From: an uncultured Paracoccaceae bacterium
GTDB taxonomy: Bacteria; Pseudomonadota; Alphaproteobacteria; Rhodobacterales; Rhodobacteraceae
Direction of reading: 5' to 3'
DNA: 64,000 bases
Assembly: GCA_947494445.1 (NCBI GenBank)
Contig: CANLVD010000007.1
Span: forward strand, 1 to 64,000
Both the position numbers and the translations under genes were made by a program. Position 1 is the stretch's first letter, and each line of letters begins with the position of its first letter. This document shows, piece after piece, positions 17,474-25,254 of the stretch. The notes below the pieces were generated by a model, which was given only the letters and a program-made list of their open reading frames with translations, searched no databases and was not told the DNA's origin.

Positions 17474-19162
17474 TCAACCGCCTCTGTGCTTGAAGCTGTC
17501 GCGCCGGAAACTGTAAAGCGCGTTTGGATCAACCTGTACGTCGATCACGGCAGGCTTGCCGCAGGCAAGAGCGGCCTGCAAAGCCTCGGCCATCTGCGGC
17601 AGCGTGTCGGCGCGATACCCCTTGGCACCATAAAGCTCAGCCAGCTTGTCAAAGGGCGGGGAAGAAACATCAGCCCCGATATATCGCCCATTGAAGAAGT
17701 CGCGCTGGTAGGCCTTTTCAGCCCCCCAGCACTTGTTGTTCATAACGATGGTGACCGTGTTGATCCCATGATCAACCGCCGTTGAAAGCTCTGAAACCGT
17801 CATTCCAAACCCCCCATCACCCATCAGGCTGACGACCGGTCGCTCCGGCAGGGCGCATTTCACGCCGAGCCCGCAGGCATAGGAAAACCCGACCAGCCCG
17901 AAATCAAGCGGCGTGAAAAGCGAGCCGGGCGTCCAATAGTTCAGCGCGTCCGTTGCCTGCAGACACAGGGTTCCCGCGTCCATAGTCACGGCCGCATCTT
18001 GTGGCAGGCTTTCGCGCAGGGTCTTGAACAGGCCAGAGGGCTGGATCGGCAGGCTTTCAATCGCATCTGCATCGCGACTTGCAAGGAAGGCCTTGCGCTC
18101 GGCCTGAAAACCTTGGGTCCAGTCATCGGCCAGTTTGCGGTCGGCCCGTTTGCCAAGCGCATCGGTTAGCTGGCGGGCAGCGGTGGGCGCATCGGCCCAA
18201 ATGCCAATGGCCACGGGGAAAAACCGTCCAATCGCAGTGGGTTCCAGCTCAATCTGGATGATCTGCGCGTCTGCATTGATGTTGTCATAGGTGTAGAAAG
18301 TCGCGTTGAAGCCCAGCCTCGTGCCAAGAGCCAGGATCACATCGGCCTCCTTGACCAAGCGGGACGCGACCGCATTGCCGCGCGGTCCCATCTGGCCCGC
18401 GTTCAGCTGATGACCAAACGGGATCGCATCACCATGACCGGGTGACGTGACCAACGGGCAATTCAGCGCCTCGGCCAATGCACAGGCAGCCTCATGCCCA
18501 CGGGTGTTCTTGATCCCGCCACCGGCAACGATCACGGGCTGTCGGGCATCCTCCAACAAGGCTGCCGCTTGTGCAATCAGATCGGCCTGACCTGCGGGCA
18601 GTGAGTGATTGCGGTAGGTTTGCGGTGTCGGATATGTGGGAAAATCCGCCTGTGCTGCAAGCACATCGCGCGGCAGATTCAACTGGACCGGACCACAACG
18701 CGGGGTGAGTGCTGTGCGATGCGCCTCCCGCACGAGTTCAGGCACGCGGTCCGCACTGGGCGCAGTCCAGGTTTTCTTGGTAACGGACTGGAAAAGCGTT
18801 TGCTGATCAACCTCCTGAAAGGCATCACGGTAAAGGTGACTGGAGGACAGCGCGCCGGCAATTGAAACGACGGGCGAATAAGCAGCTTTAGCCTGCGCCA
18901 GACCGGTCACCAGATTGGTCGCTCCGGGGCCGTTTTGACCGGCCAGAATGACGCCTGCCTTGCCCGACGCGCGGGCAAACCCGTCCGCCATATGAGTGCC
19001 GGTGCGCTCGTCATGCACGCCGATGAAATTGATGTCGCGGGCATCATAAAGCGCATCGAACATCTCCATCGTGGCCGAACCGATCAGGCCGAAGACATGA
19101 GAGGTGTTTTCGGTTTGCAACGCTTCAACAGCGGCCTGACCGCCGGATATGCGCTTGGTCAT
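17474..19162 (-). CDS. Thiamine diphosphate-dependent enzyme, acetolactate synthase/sulfoacetaldehyde acetyltransferase-like
   Basis: The 562-residue protein has the three-domain POX/ALS layout. The N-terminal domain carries the activating Glu in VHDERTG (about residue 51), QNGPGATNLV and FQEVDQQT. The central domain begins near VIVAGGGIKNTRG. The C-terminal ThDP motif is GDGGFGMTVSELSTAV, ending at NNKCWG. The FGLIGSATM and QLNLPRDVL segments resemble sulfoacetaldehyde acetyltransferase (Xsc) more than acetolactate synthase, but the similarity is partial. It could decarboxylate a 2-oxoacid or perform a carboligation or phosphorolysis. Its start overlaps the hydrolase stop (ATGA). Confidence 0.85.
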   Translation of the reverse strand: MTKRISGGQAAVEALQTENTSHVFGLIGSATMEMFDALYDARDINFIGVHDERTGTHMADGFARASGKAGVILAGQNGPGATNLVTGLAQAKAAYSPVVSIAGALSSSHLYRDAFQEVDQQTLFQSVTKKTWTAPSADRVPELVREAHRTALTPRCGPVQLNLPRDVLAAQADFPTYPTPQTYRNHSLPAGQADLIAQAAALLEDARQPVIVAGGGIKNTRGHEAACALAEALNCPLVTSPGHGDAIPFGHQLNAGQMGPRGNAVASRLVKEADVILALGTRLGFNATFYTYDNINADAQIIQIELEPTAIGRFFPVAIGIWADAPTAARQLTDALGKRADRKLADDWTQGFQAERKAFLASRDADAIESLPIQPSGLFKTLRESLPQDAAVTMDAGTLCLQATDALNYWTPGSLFTPLDFGLVGFSYACGLGVKCALPERPVVSLMGDGGFGMTVSELSTAVDHGINTVTIVMNNKCWGAEKAYQRDFFNGRYIGADVSSPPFDKLAELYGAKGYRADTLPQMAEALQAALACGKPAVIDVQVDPNALYSFRRDSFKHRGG

Positions 19163-19950
19163 GGGTCTGTCCTTTTCAGAAAATCAAGGATCGGGGTGGC
19201 AAAGGCTTCATGCGCTTCGATCAGCCCGAGATGTTGAAGGAAGGGGATAATCTGGATTTCCGCGCCGGGGATCTCGGCCGCAATGGACGCGCTCATCGCA
19301 GGCGTTGATCCGCTGTCTTTTTCGCAGGTCATCACAAGGCTGGGGGCGGTGATGGCAGGTTCGGGTGCGATCAGTTCCCGCACGCCATTGGCCAGCACCC
19401 AGGCCGTTTGTGCGTAACTATCGGGATCAACCCTGAAACGCCATTCCCGCACCTGCTCAACGCCGGCACCTGTGAACAGGTAGCTTTCCGTAAACCAGCG
19501 TTTCAGAGCATTTGGTAATGTGGCATCCGGCCCTTGTTCGCGCACCTTTGCCGCGCGGTCCTCCACCAGTTTTTGCGCCTCATCGCCCCGGTCGTGGGGG
19601 GAGTTCAGGATCACCAAGCGATCCAACCGATGGGCGTGATCAAGCGCAAAGCGCCGGTTGATCATGCCGCCGATGGAAAAGCCGATGAGCGTGGCAGTAT
19701 CCGCGCCAATGTGGTCCATGAGCCCAGCGATCTGGTCGGAAAAGAGCCGCAGATCAGCCTTGCGCGGGGCAGGCGGGCTGTCGCCATGACCATAGAGGTC
19801 ATACTGGAGCACGCGATATGCGCTGAAGTCCGTCCCGAATGGCTGCCAAAGATGACGAGACAGGCCCAACCCGTGGATCAGCACCAGATGCGGTGCGTCC
19901 TTGGGGCCGGTCAGGTCATAAGCTGTGCCGTCGGGTGCGCGCTCAGACAC
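19159..19950 (-). CDS. Alpha/beta hydrolase
   Basis: The preferred start is GTG 19950, which overlaps the DUF1185 stop by 8 bases and gives 263 residues; upstream sequence in this frame merely mirrors the DUF1185 gene. The protein shows LIHGLGLSRHLWQP (oxyanion hole), nucleophile elbow GFSIGGMINR (Ser about residue 97) and a late His in FLQHLGLIEAHEAF. It resembles 3-oxoadipate enol-lactonase/esterase types. In this operon it may hydrolyse an ester, lactone or thioester made by the monooxygenase. Confidence 0.83.
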   Translation of the reverse strand: MSERAPDGTAYDLTGPKDAPHLVLIHGLGLSRHLWQPFGTDFSAYRVLQYDLYGHGDSPPAPRKADLRLFSDQIAGLMDHIGADTATLIGFSIGGMINRRFALDHAHRLDRLVILNSPHDRGDEAQKLVEDRAAKVREQGPDATLPNALKRWFTESYLFTGAGVEQVREWRFRVDPDSYAQTAWVLANGVRELIAPEPAITAPSLVMTCEKDSGSTPAMSASIAAEIPGAEIQIIPFLQHLGLIEAHEAFATPILDFLKRTDP

Positions 19951-20539
19951 CGGCGGGATTGTCCACGTCACGGCCCATGTCGCGCAGATCCTCGTACCTG
20001 TTGCCGATCCGGTGATGCGGATGGCCGCCCACAGAGGCACCAAGCGCGATAATGATCTCATCCTCGGCAGGGGCATCGGGCACATTGAGGTGGATGGTCT
20101 GGTAATGCGAGCGCATGCCGCCGTCATCCTTGTGCATCAGCGGGATCATCATCGGGGTTCCGGCCGCACCGCGTGTGTTGGAAAACGCCAGATAGGATTT
20201 CGCGTTGATCGCCTCGCGGAACTGGTTGCCGAAGTGCAGGGTGTGGGTCATGGCCTGTGCATGCTCGATCTCGCCGCCCATACCAACCACGGAGGCCTTG
20301 CCGCAACCCTCCAGCGCATCACCGGTCATGTCGAGCAGCATGTCAGTCAAAAGCTTGCCCATGCCGGGTGCCACATCCTGAATTTCCGGGCGCAGATCCT
20401 CCACAAAACCGCGGCCAAACCACGGATTTCTGATGATCGCAAGGGCAGCATAGAGCTTGGTTGGCACCTCAACGGTCTTGCCGCCCTCTTCAAAGGTGGT
20501 TTGCAGATGGGTAAGGGTACGGCGGATGGTTGCGGGCAT
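19943..20539 (-). CDS. Amino acid synthesis family protein (DUF1185)
   Basis: The 198-residue protein starts at ATG 20539 with GAAAGGAC upstream; a longer frame only mirrors the LLM gene. It reads like the DUF1185/AA_synth family (KLYAALAIIRNPWFGRGFVEDL, GCGKASVVGMGGEIEHAQAMTHT, DEIIIALGASVGGHPHHRIGNRY). The family has no settled biochemical role that I know of, despite its name. It lies 10 bases after the luciferase-like monooxygenase gene and overlaps the hydrolase gene, so it is part of the same pathway. Confidence 0.82.
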   Translation of the reverse strand: MPATIRRTLTHLQTTFEEGGKTVEVPTKLYAALAIIRNPWFGRGFVEDLRPEIQDVAPGMGKLLTDMLLDMTGDALEGCGKASVVGMGGEIEHAQAMTHTLHFGNQFREAINAKSYLAFSNTRGAAGTPMMIPLMHKDDGGMRSHYQTIHLNVPDAPAEDEIIIALGASVGGHPHHRIGNRYEDLRDMGRDVDNPAGV

Positions 20540-20549
20540 GGTCGTCCTT

Positions 20550-21584
20550 TCAGGCAAACGCGGGCATGACTTCGTCGATGAAAAGCTTGAGGGAGCGTTT
20601 CTGCACCCCCATGTCCAGCCCCATGGACGCATAATAGATAAATGCGTCGATCCCCAGAGCCTCATAGAGCTGCAGCTTGGCGACGACCTGATCGGGGGCA
20701 CCGAAAATCAGGTTCTCCTCCAGCATGGCGGGATCGACGCGAACATTGCCTTCAAGTTCCTCGAAGGGGATTTTTTCGGGGAAACCATTCACGACATCAC
20801 CCTTTTTCATCATCAGATTGCCGAACTGACCCAGCACGTTGCGGATCGCCTGCATGGTGGAGAACTGATCCTCGTCGGTGGCATAGACGCTTGTGTGGCG
20901 CATCATGGCAAACTGGCCTGCCCATGTGCCGCCAGCCTTGGCAATCGCGTCATCAAGCTGGGTTCGATATTTCTCGGCTTCGGAGAACGGCATGGTCAAT
21001 GGCCAGCTCATGACCGAGCAATTGTTCTCCACCGCATAATCAAACGTGACCGGAGAGCGGGCCGCGACCCACATCGGCACTTCGGATTGCAACGGCTTGG
21101 GGCAGGAGGTGGCCTTGGGAAACTGCCAGTTGGTGCCATTGTGTTCGACATCGCCCTTCCACAACTCGCGCACCAGCGGCAGCATCTCCTGCATGTAAAG
21201 GTAGCTGTCCTTCTGGGCGAGGCCGGGCTTCATGCGGTCAAATTCGCGCTGATAGGCACCAGATCCCAACCCCAGTTCCAGCCGCCCTCCCGAGAGCAGA
21301 TCCACCATCGCAGCTTCACCCGCCAGATTGATCGGGTGCCAATAGGCCGCATTGGCCACCCCGCAACCCAAACGGATGTTTTCGGTGATCCCGGCCCACC
21401 AGGTCATGATCTGGAATGGGTTGGGTGCAATCGTCATTTCAAGCGCATGGTGTTCAGCGGCCCAGGCGATTTCAAAACCCGCCGCATCAGCCATGCAGAT
21501 CATGTCAGCCACGTGATTGCGCACTTGCCCCATATCGGTTGAGGGGGTCATGCGTTCCAGATTGATGGCGATGTGGAATTTCAT
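20550..21584 (-). CDS. LLM-class flavin-dependent monooxygenase (bacterial luciferase-like)
   Basis: The 344-residue luciferase-like TIM barrel shows ADAAGFEIAWAAEHHAL near residue 35, GVANAAYWHPINLAGEAAMVDLLSGGRLELGLGSGAY and a late LIFGAPDQVVAKLQLYEALGID. The family uses reduced FMN and O2 to monooxygenate or cleave small molecules. No flavin reductase gene is nearby, so reduced flavin must come from elsewhere or the protein is F420-linked or reductase-independent. It sits 6 bases after the aldehyde dehydrogenase stop. Confidence 0.88.
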   Translation of the reverse strand: MKFHIAINLERMTPSTDMGQVRNHVADMICMADAAGFEIAWAAEHHALEMTIAPNPFQIMTWWAGITENIRLGCGVANAAYWHPINLAGEAAMVDLLSGGRLELGLGSGAYQREFDRMKPGLAQKDSYLYMQEMLPLVRELWKGDVEHNGTNWQFPKATSCPKPLQSEVPMWVAARSPVTFDYAVENNCSVMSWPLTMPFSEAEKYRTQLDDAIAKAGGTWAGQFAMMRHTSVYATDEDQFSTMQAIRNVLGQFGNLMMKKGDVVNGFPEKIPFEELEGNVRVDPAMLEENLIFGAPDQVVAKLQLYEALGIDAFIYYASMGLDMGVQKRSLKLFIDEVMPAFA

Positions 21585-21590
21585 GGGCCC

Positions 21591-23069
21591 TTACCTTGGT
21601 TTGAACGGGTTGGCGACGGGAGCGTCAGAGAGATTCATCCAGACGGTCTTGGGGCGGGTATAGTCGTAGACCGCCTGAAAACCTGCCTCACGGCCGTAGC
21701 CCGATCCCTTGACCCCGCCGAACTCAGCAATCGGCGAGATCGCGCGATAGGTGTTGACCCAGACGATGCCTGCGCGGATCGCCTTGCTCATGCGCAGCGA
21801 CCGTGCGCTGTCACGGGTAAAGATGCCTGCGGCCAGACCGTGAGTGGTGTCATTGGCCAGTTCGATTGCTTCTGCCTCGGTGCGAAAACGGTGGACCGAC
21901 AGAACCGGACCGAACAGTTCGGTATCAACGATGGTCATGTCCTGTCGCGGGCAATCGATGATTGTCGGCTCGAAAAACAGGCCACCCAAAGCAGGTTGTT
22001 TGCCGCCGGTCAGAACCGCGCCGCCTTCATCCTCGGCCAGTTTGATCTGCGTCTTGATGTGATCGAGTTGGCTTTGTGTGCACAGCGGCCCCATTTCGGT
22101 GTCAGGGGCTTGCGGATCGCCGATGCGGATTTCCCGGGCAATTTTGATCATCCGGTCGAGAAACTCTTCCGCGATATCCGCATGCAGATAGAGCCGCGAA
22201 CCGGCCACGCAGCTTTGGCCGGTTGCGCCGAATATGCCCGCGACGGATCCATTGACCGCGCTTTCGATATTGGCGTCATAAAAGACGATGAAGGGTGATT
22301 TCCCACCCAGTTCCAGCGAGACTTCCGCGAAGTTTTCAGCCGAATTGTGGATAACGTGGCGCGCAGCCATCGGCCCGCCGGTAAAGGCCACGCGGGCGAC
22401 CAGCGGGTGAGATGTGAGTGCCCGACCGCAGGGATCACCATGCCCGGTCAGGATGTTGACCACGCCGTCAGGAATGCCGGCCTTTGCGACCAGTTTGCCA
22501 AACTCCAGAAGCGGTGCGGAAGCATGTTCAGACGCTTTGAGAACAATAGCATTGCCCGCAGCCAGTGCCGGGCCGATCTTGGTGGCTGCCAGAAACATCT
22601 GGGAATTCCACGGGATCACCGCGGCAATCACGCCCAGCGGTTCGCGCTGGGTGAAGACAAACATATCCGGTTTGTCGATGGGCAGCGTGTCGCCATGGAT
22701 CTTGTCGGCGGCCCCTGCAAAGAAGCGATAAAACTCCGCGATATAAGTGGCCTGCCATGCGGTTTCTGCAAACATCTTGCCGGTGTCGCGTGTCTCGATC
22801 CGACCAAGATCCTCGGATGCCTGGGCCATCAGATCGGCCAGCTTTGCCAGGCATTTCCCGCGTGATGTCGGTGTCATGGACGCCCATGGACCGGTGGTCA
22901 TGGCGCGGTTTGCGGCCTGCACCGCACGATCAACGTCATCTGCGGTGGCTTCAGGCACAGTGGCCCAGATCTCGCCGTTGGCCGGGTTGATTGAGGTGAA
23001 GCGCGCGCCGTCGGACGCGTTCTGCCATTCGCCATCGATCAGCATCTTATACGCGTGCAAGTCTTCCAT
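21591..23069 (-). CDS. NAD(P)-dependent aldehyde dehydrogenase
   Basis: The 492-residue enzyme has all ALDH hallmarks: VIPWNSQMFLAATKIGPALAAGNAIVLKASE (cofactor), the general base Glu in VSLELGGKSP and the catalytic Cys in GATGQSCVAGSR (about residue 295). AFGP-type motifs are replaced by ELFGPVLSV. ATG 23069 has GAAGG 7 bases upstream; ATG 23087 adds six residues and lacks a site. It is first in the tight six-gene operon and diverges from the LysR gene. It would oxidise the aldehyde product of the pathway. Confidence 0.9.
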   Translation of the reverse strand: MEDLHAYKMLIDGEWQNASDGARFTSINPANGEIWATVPEATADDVDRAVQAANRAMTTGPWASMTPTSRGKCLAKLADLMAQASEDLGRIETRDTGKMFAETAWQATYIAEFYRFFAGAADKIHGDTLPIDKPDMFVFTQREPLGVIAAVIPWNSQMFLAATKIGPALAAGNAIVLKASEHASAPLLEFGKLVAKAGIPDGVVNILTGHGDPCGRALTSHPLVARVAFTGGPMAARHVIHNSAENFAEVSLELGGKSPFIVFYDANIESAVNGSVAGIFGATGQSCVAGSRLYLHADIAEEFLDRMIKIAREIRIGDPQAPDTEMGPLCTQSQLDHIKTQIKLAEDEGGAVLTGGKQPALGGLFFEPTIIDCPRQDMTIVDTELFGPVLSVHRFRTEAEAIELANDTTHGLAAGIFTRDSARSLRMSKAIRAGIVWVNTYRAISPIAEFGGVKGSGYGREAGFQAVYDYTRPKTVWMNLSDAPVANPFKPR

Positions 23070-23152
23070 TTCGGGGCCTTCATCCATTGTGGTCTGTGCA
23101 CCAGATTAACGAGAAAAAATACTTTGTGAAAACGAAACTTATTGCATGGAAA

Positions 23153-23169
23153 ATTCGAAATCTTCAAAT
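23153..23169. promoter_or_regulatory. Candidate LysR-type operator
   Basis: ATTCGAA-ATC-TTCAAAT is an inverted repeat with 6 of 7 bases paired and contains a T-N11-A core (TCGAAATCTTCAA). It ends 7 bases before the LysR start and lies between the divergent LysR and aldehyde dehydrogenase genes, where such regulators usually bind. The region is also notably AT-rich (23100-23170). Confidence 0.45.
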
Positions 23170-23176
23170 TGACGCC

Positions 23177-24016
23177 ATGAACCTTCCCGAACTCCAAACC
23201 TTCCTGACAATTTTGCGCTGCGGCTCGCTGGTCGGGGCGGCTCAGGCATTGAACGTGACCCAGTCAACGGTGACTGCGCGCCTGAAATCACTGGAAGAAG
23301 AACTGGGTCAGACCCTGATCCACCGCCAGAAATCCGGCGCAACACTGACGCCTGCAGGAATGCGGCTGAAACGCTATGCCGAGACCATTGCCGATCTGTG
23401 GCGGCAGGCGCGTCAGGAAACCGCCCTGCCGCCTGGGATCGAAACGGTCTGTAACATGGCCTGCCATCCCGATTTGTGGGAGGGGCCGGGGCGTGAGATC
23501 TTTCGGGCCATTCAACGCGATCAAAAGCAGGTCGGATTGACGGTCTGGCAGGGCAGTGAGGCGGAAATCACCGGGTGGCGGCAGGCAGGGCTGGTCAATC
23601 TGACAATCTCCTACAGCCCTGCAACAGGGCAGGATTTCGTCAATCTGCCTCTGATCTCGGAGATGTTGATCCTTGTCTCATCCAATCCTGACGCTCCACT
23701 GAAGTACGATCCGGGATATGTTTTTGTTGAAGCGGGGGAGGCTTTCGGGCGTGAACATGCGGCTGCCTACGCCGACGCCGATACCGCACGTCTGGCCTTT
23801 GGCAATGCGCTGGCCGGGCTGGAGCATCTGCGCGACATTGGCGGGTCGGCATATTTGCCGACGCGGCTTGTCCGTAGTGATCTGGCAGCGGGGCACCTGC
23901 ATGAAATTGCAGGAGCAAAATCGTTCCAGCGTCAAAGCTTTGTCTCGGTTGGTCGGGCTGAGCGGGTCAGTTGGGACTGGCTCGAGAAGTTGATCGAAGA
24001 TGCAGCCAAATCGTAA
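23177..24016 (+). CDS. LysR-family transcriptional regulator
   Basis: The 279-residue protein starts at ATG 23177 (MNLPELQTFL); upstream in-frame codons fall in the AT-rich promoter. A winged HTH (SLVGAAQALNVTQSTVTARLKSLEEELGQTLIHRQKSGATLTPAG, residues about 16-60) is followed by a short effector domain. At 279 residues it is slightly shorter than usual. It is divergent from the six-gene operon and precedes the M24 hydrolase by 62 bases, so it probably controls both. Confidence 0.86.
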   Translation: MNLPELQTFLTILRCGSLVGAAQALNVTQSTVTARLKSLEEELGQTLIHRQKSGATLTPAGMRLKRYAETIADLWRQARQETALPPGIETVCNMACHPDLWEGPGREIFRAIQRDQKQVGLTVWQGSEAEITGWRQAGLVNLTISYSPATGQDFVNLPLISEMLILVSSNPDAPLKYDPGYVFVEAGEAFGREHAAAYADADTARLAFGNALAGLEHLRDIGGSAYLPTRLVRSDLAAGHLHEIAGAKSFQRQSFVSVGRAERVSWDWLEKLIEDAAKS

Positions 24017-24078
24017 TTGGGCTTTGCGTGAACGCTGTGCCCGTGCAGAATTGGCGGAAATACCTCGGGGAGTGCACC

Positions 24079-25254
24079 ATGGACCTGCCGTTCAGCCAGA
24101 GTGAATATCAGCGCCGTCTGAACCTGACACGGGCGGCGATGTCTGCTGCGGGTCTTGATGTGCTTTTCGTCGAGGACCCGTCGAATATGGCGTGGCTCAC
24201 CGGTTATGACGGCTGGTCATTTTATACCCATCAGGGCGTGATCGTGATGCATGATCAGGACCCGGTCTGGTGGGGTCGGGGAATGGATGCCAAAGGTGCG
24301 TTGCGCACGGTCTGGATGCCGCATGAGCGCGTGCTGGGATATGCCGACACTTTCGTTCAATCGACGGTCTGCCACCCGATGGAGGATCTTGGACGCGTGC
24401 TTACCGAACTTGGTTTCGGAGCGTCGCGCATCGGGGTCGAGATGGACAATTACTACTTCTCCGCCAAGGCCTATCTGGCGATTAAGGCGACAATGCCAGA
24501 CGCCAAGCTGATCGACGCGACGGCCCTGACCAACTGGCAGCGTCTGATCAAATCGGATGAAGAGATTGCCTTCATGCGCAAGGCTGCCCGTATAGCAGAA
24601 GCGCTGGTGGATCTGGTGGTGGAGCGGGCCGAGCCGGGCTTGCGCAAAAATGAAATGGCGGCAGAGATCCAGGCCGCCGCAATCCGTGGCGTCGGCGACG
24701 ACTGGGGGGATTACGCTGCCATCGTCCCGCTTTTGCCCAGCGGTGCGGATGCTTCCGCCCCGCACCTGACATGGGACGGCCGGCCGTTTCGCGAAGGCGA
24801 GGTGACCTTTTTCGAGATGGCAGGATGTTACCGGCGCTATCACACGCCGTTTTGCCGGACCGTGTTTCTGGGCAAGCCACCCGATGATCTGCTGCGTGCA
24901 GAAGGGGCTCTGGTGGAGGGGTTGGAAGCAGGGTTGGAAGCAGCGCGCCCCGGCAACCGGGCCTGCGATATTGCCAACGCCTTGAATAGGGCGCTGCTTA
25001 AGGCTGGCATCGAACGGGGGGATCGCTGCGGGTATGCCATCGGTCTTTCCTACCCTCCCGATTGGGGTGAGCGAACCGTGTCGCTCAGGGCAGAAGATCA
25101 AACCATCCTGCAACCGGGGATGTGTTTTCACTTCATGCCCGGGCTTTGGGCAGATGACTGGGGACTGGAAATTACCGAAAGCATCCTGATCCGCGCGGAT
25201 GGCCCGGCGGAGTGCTTTTGTGACCGTCCCCGCAAGTTGTTCGTGAAGCCCTAG
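24079..25254 (+). CDS. M24-family hydrolase, ectoine hydrolase (DoeA/EutD)-like
   Basis: The 391-residue protein (ATG 24079 after CGGGGAG) has a creatinase N-terminal domain and a pita-bread C-terminal domain. Segments such as DPSNMAWLTGYDGWSFYTHQ, GVEMDNYYFSAKAYLAI, AAIVPLLPSGADASAPHLTW, IGLSYPPDWGERTVSLR and LWADDWGLEITESILI are very close to those I recall for ectoine hydrolases. The usual length of those is about the same. That enzyme opens the ectoine ring to N-acetyl-diaminobutyrate. The partner genes (deacetylase DoeB, asnC-type regulator, ectoine TRAP) are not beside it, so a different cyclic amidine or amide substrate is possible. It is convergent with the GGDEF-EAL gene and shares the stop palindrome CTAG. 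Confidence 0.82.
   Translation: MDLPFSQSEYQRRLNLTRAAMSAAGLDVLFVEDPSNMAWLTGYDGWSFYTHQGVIVMHDQDPVWWGRGMDAKGALRTVWMPHERVLGYADTFVQSTVCHPMEDLGRVLTELGFGASRIGVEMDNYYFSAKAYLAIKATMPDAKLIDATALTNWQRLIKSDEEIAFMRKAARIAEALVDLVVERAEPGLRKNEMAAEIQAAAIRGVGDDWGDYAAIVPLLPSGADASAPHLTWDGRPFREGEVTFFEMAGCYRRYHTPFCRTVFLGKPPDDLLRAEGALVEGLEAGLEAARPGNRACDIANALNRALLKAGIERGDRCGYAIGLSYPPDWGERTVSLRAEDQTILQPGMCFHFMPGLWADDWGLEITESILIRADGPAECFCDRPRKLFVKP

Noticed and set aside
17474-19162. Direct assignment of the TPP enzyme as sulfoacetaldehyde acetyltransferase (xsc)
   Set aside because: Several segments are Xsc-like, but no taurine or isethionate genes (tauXY, tpa, pta, tauE) are adjacent, so the specific name is not supported.
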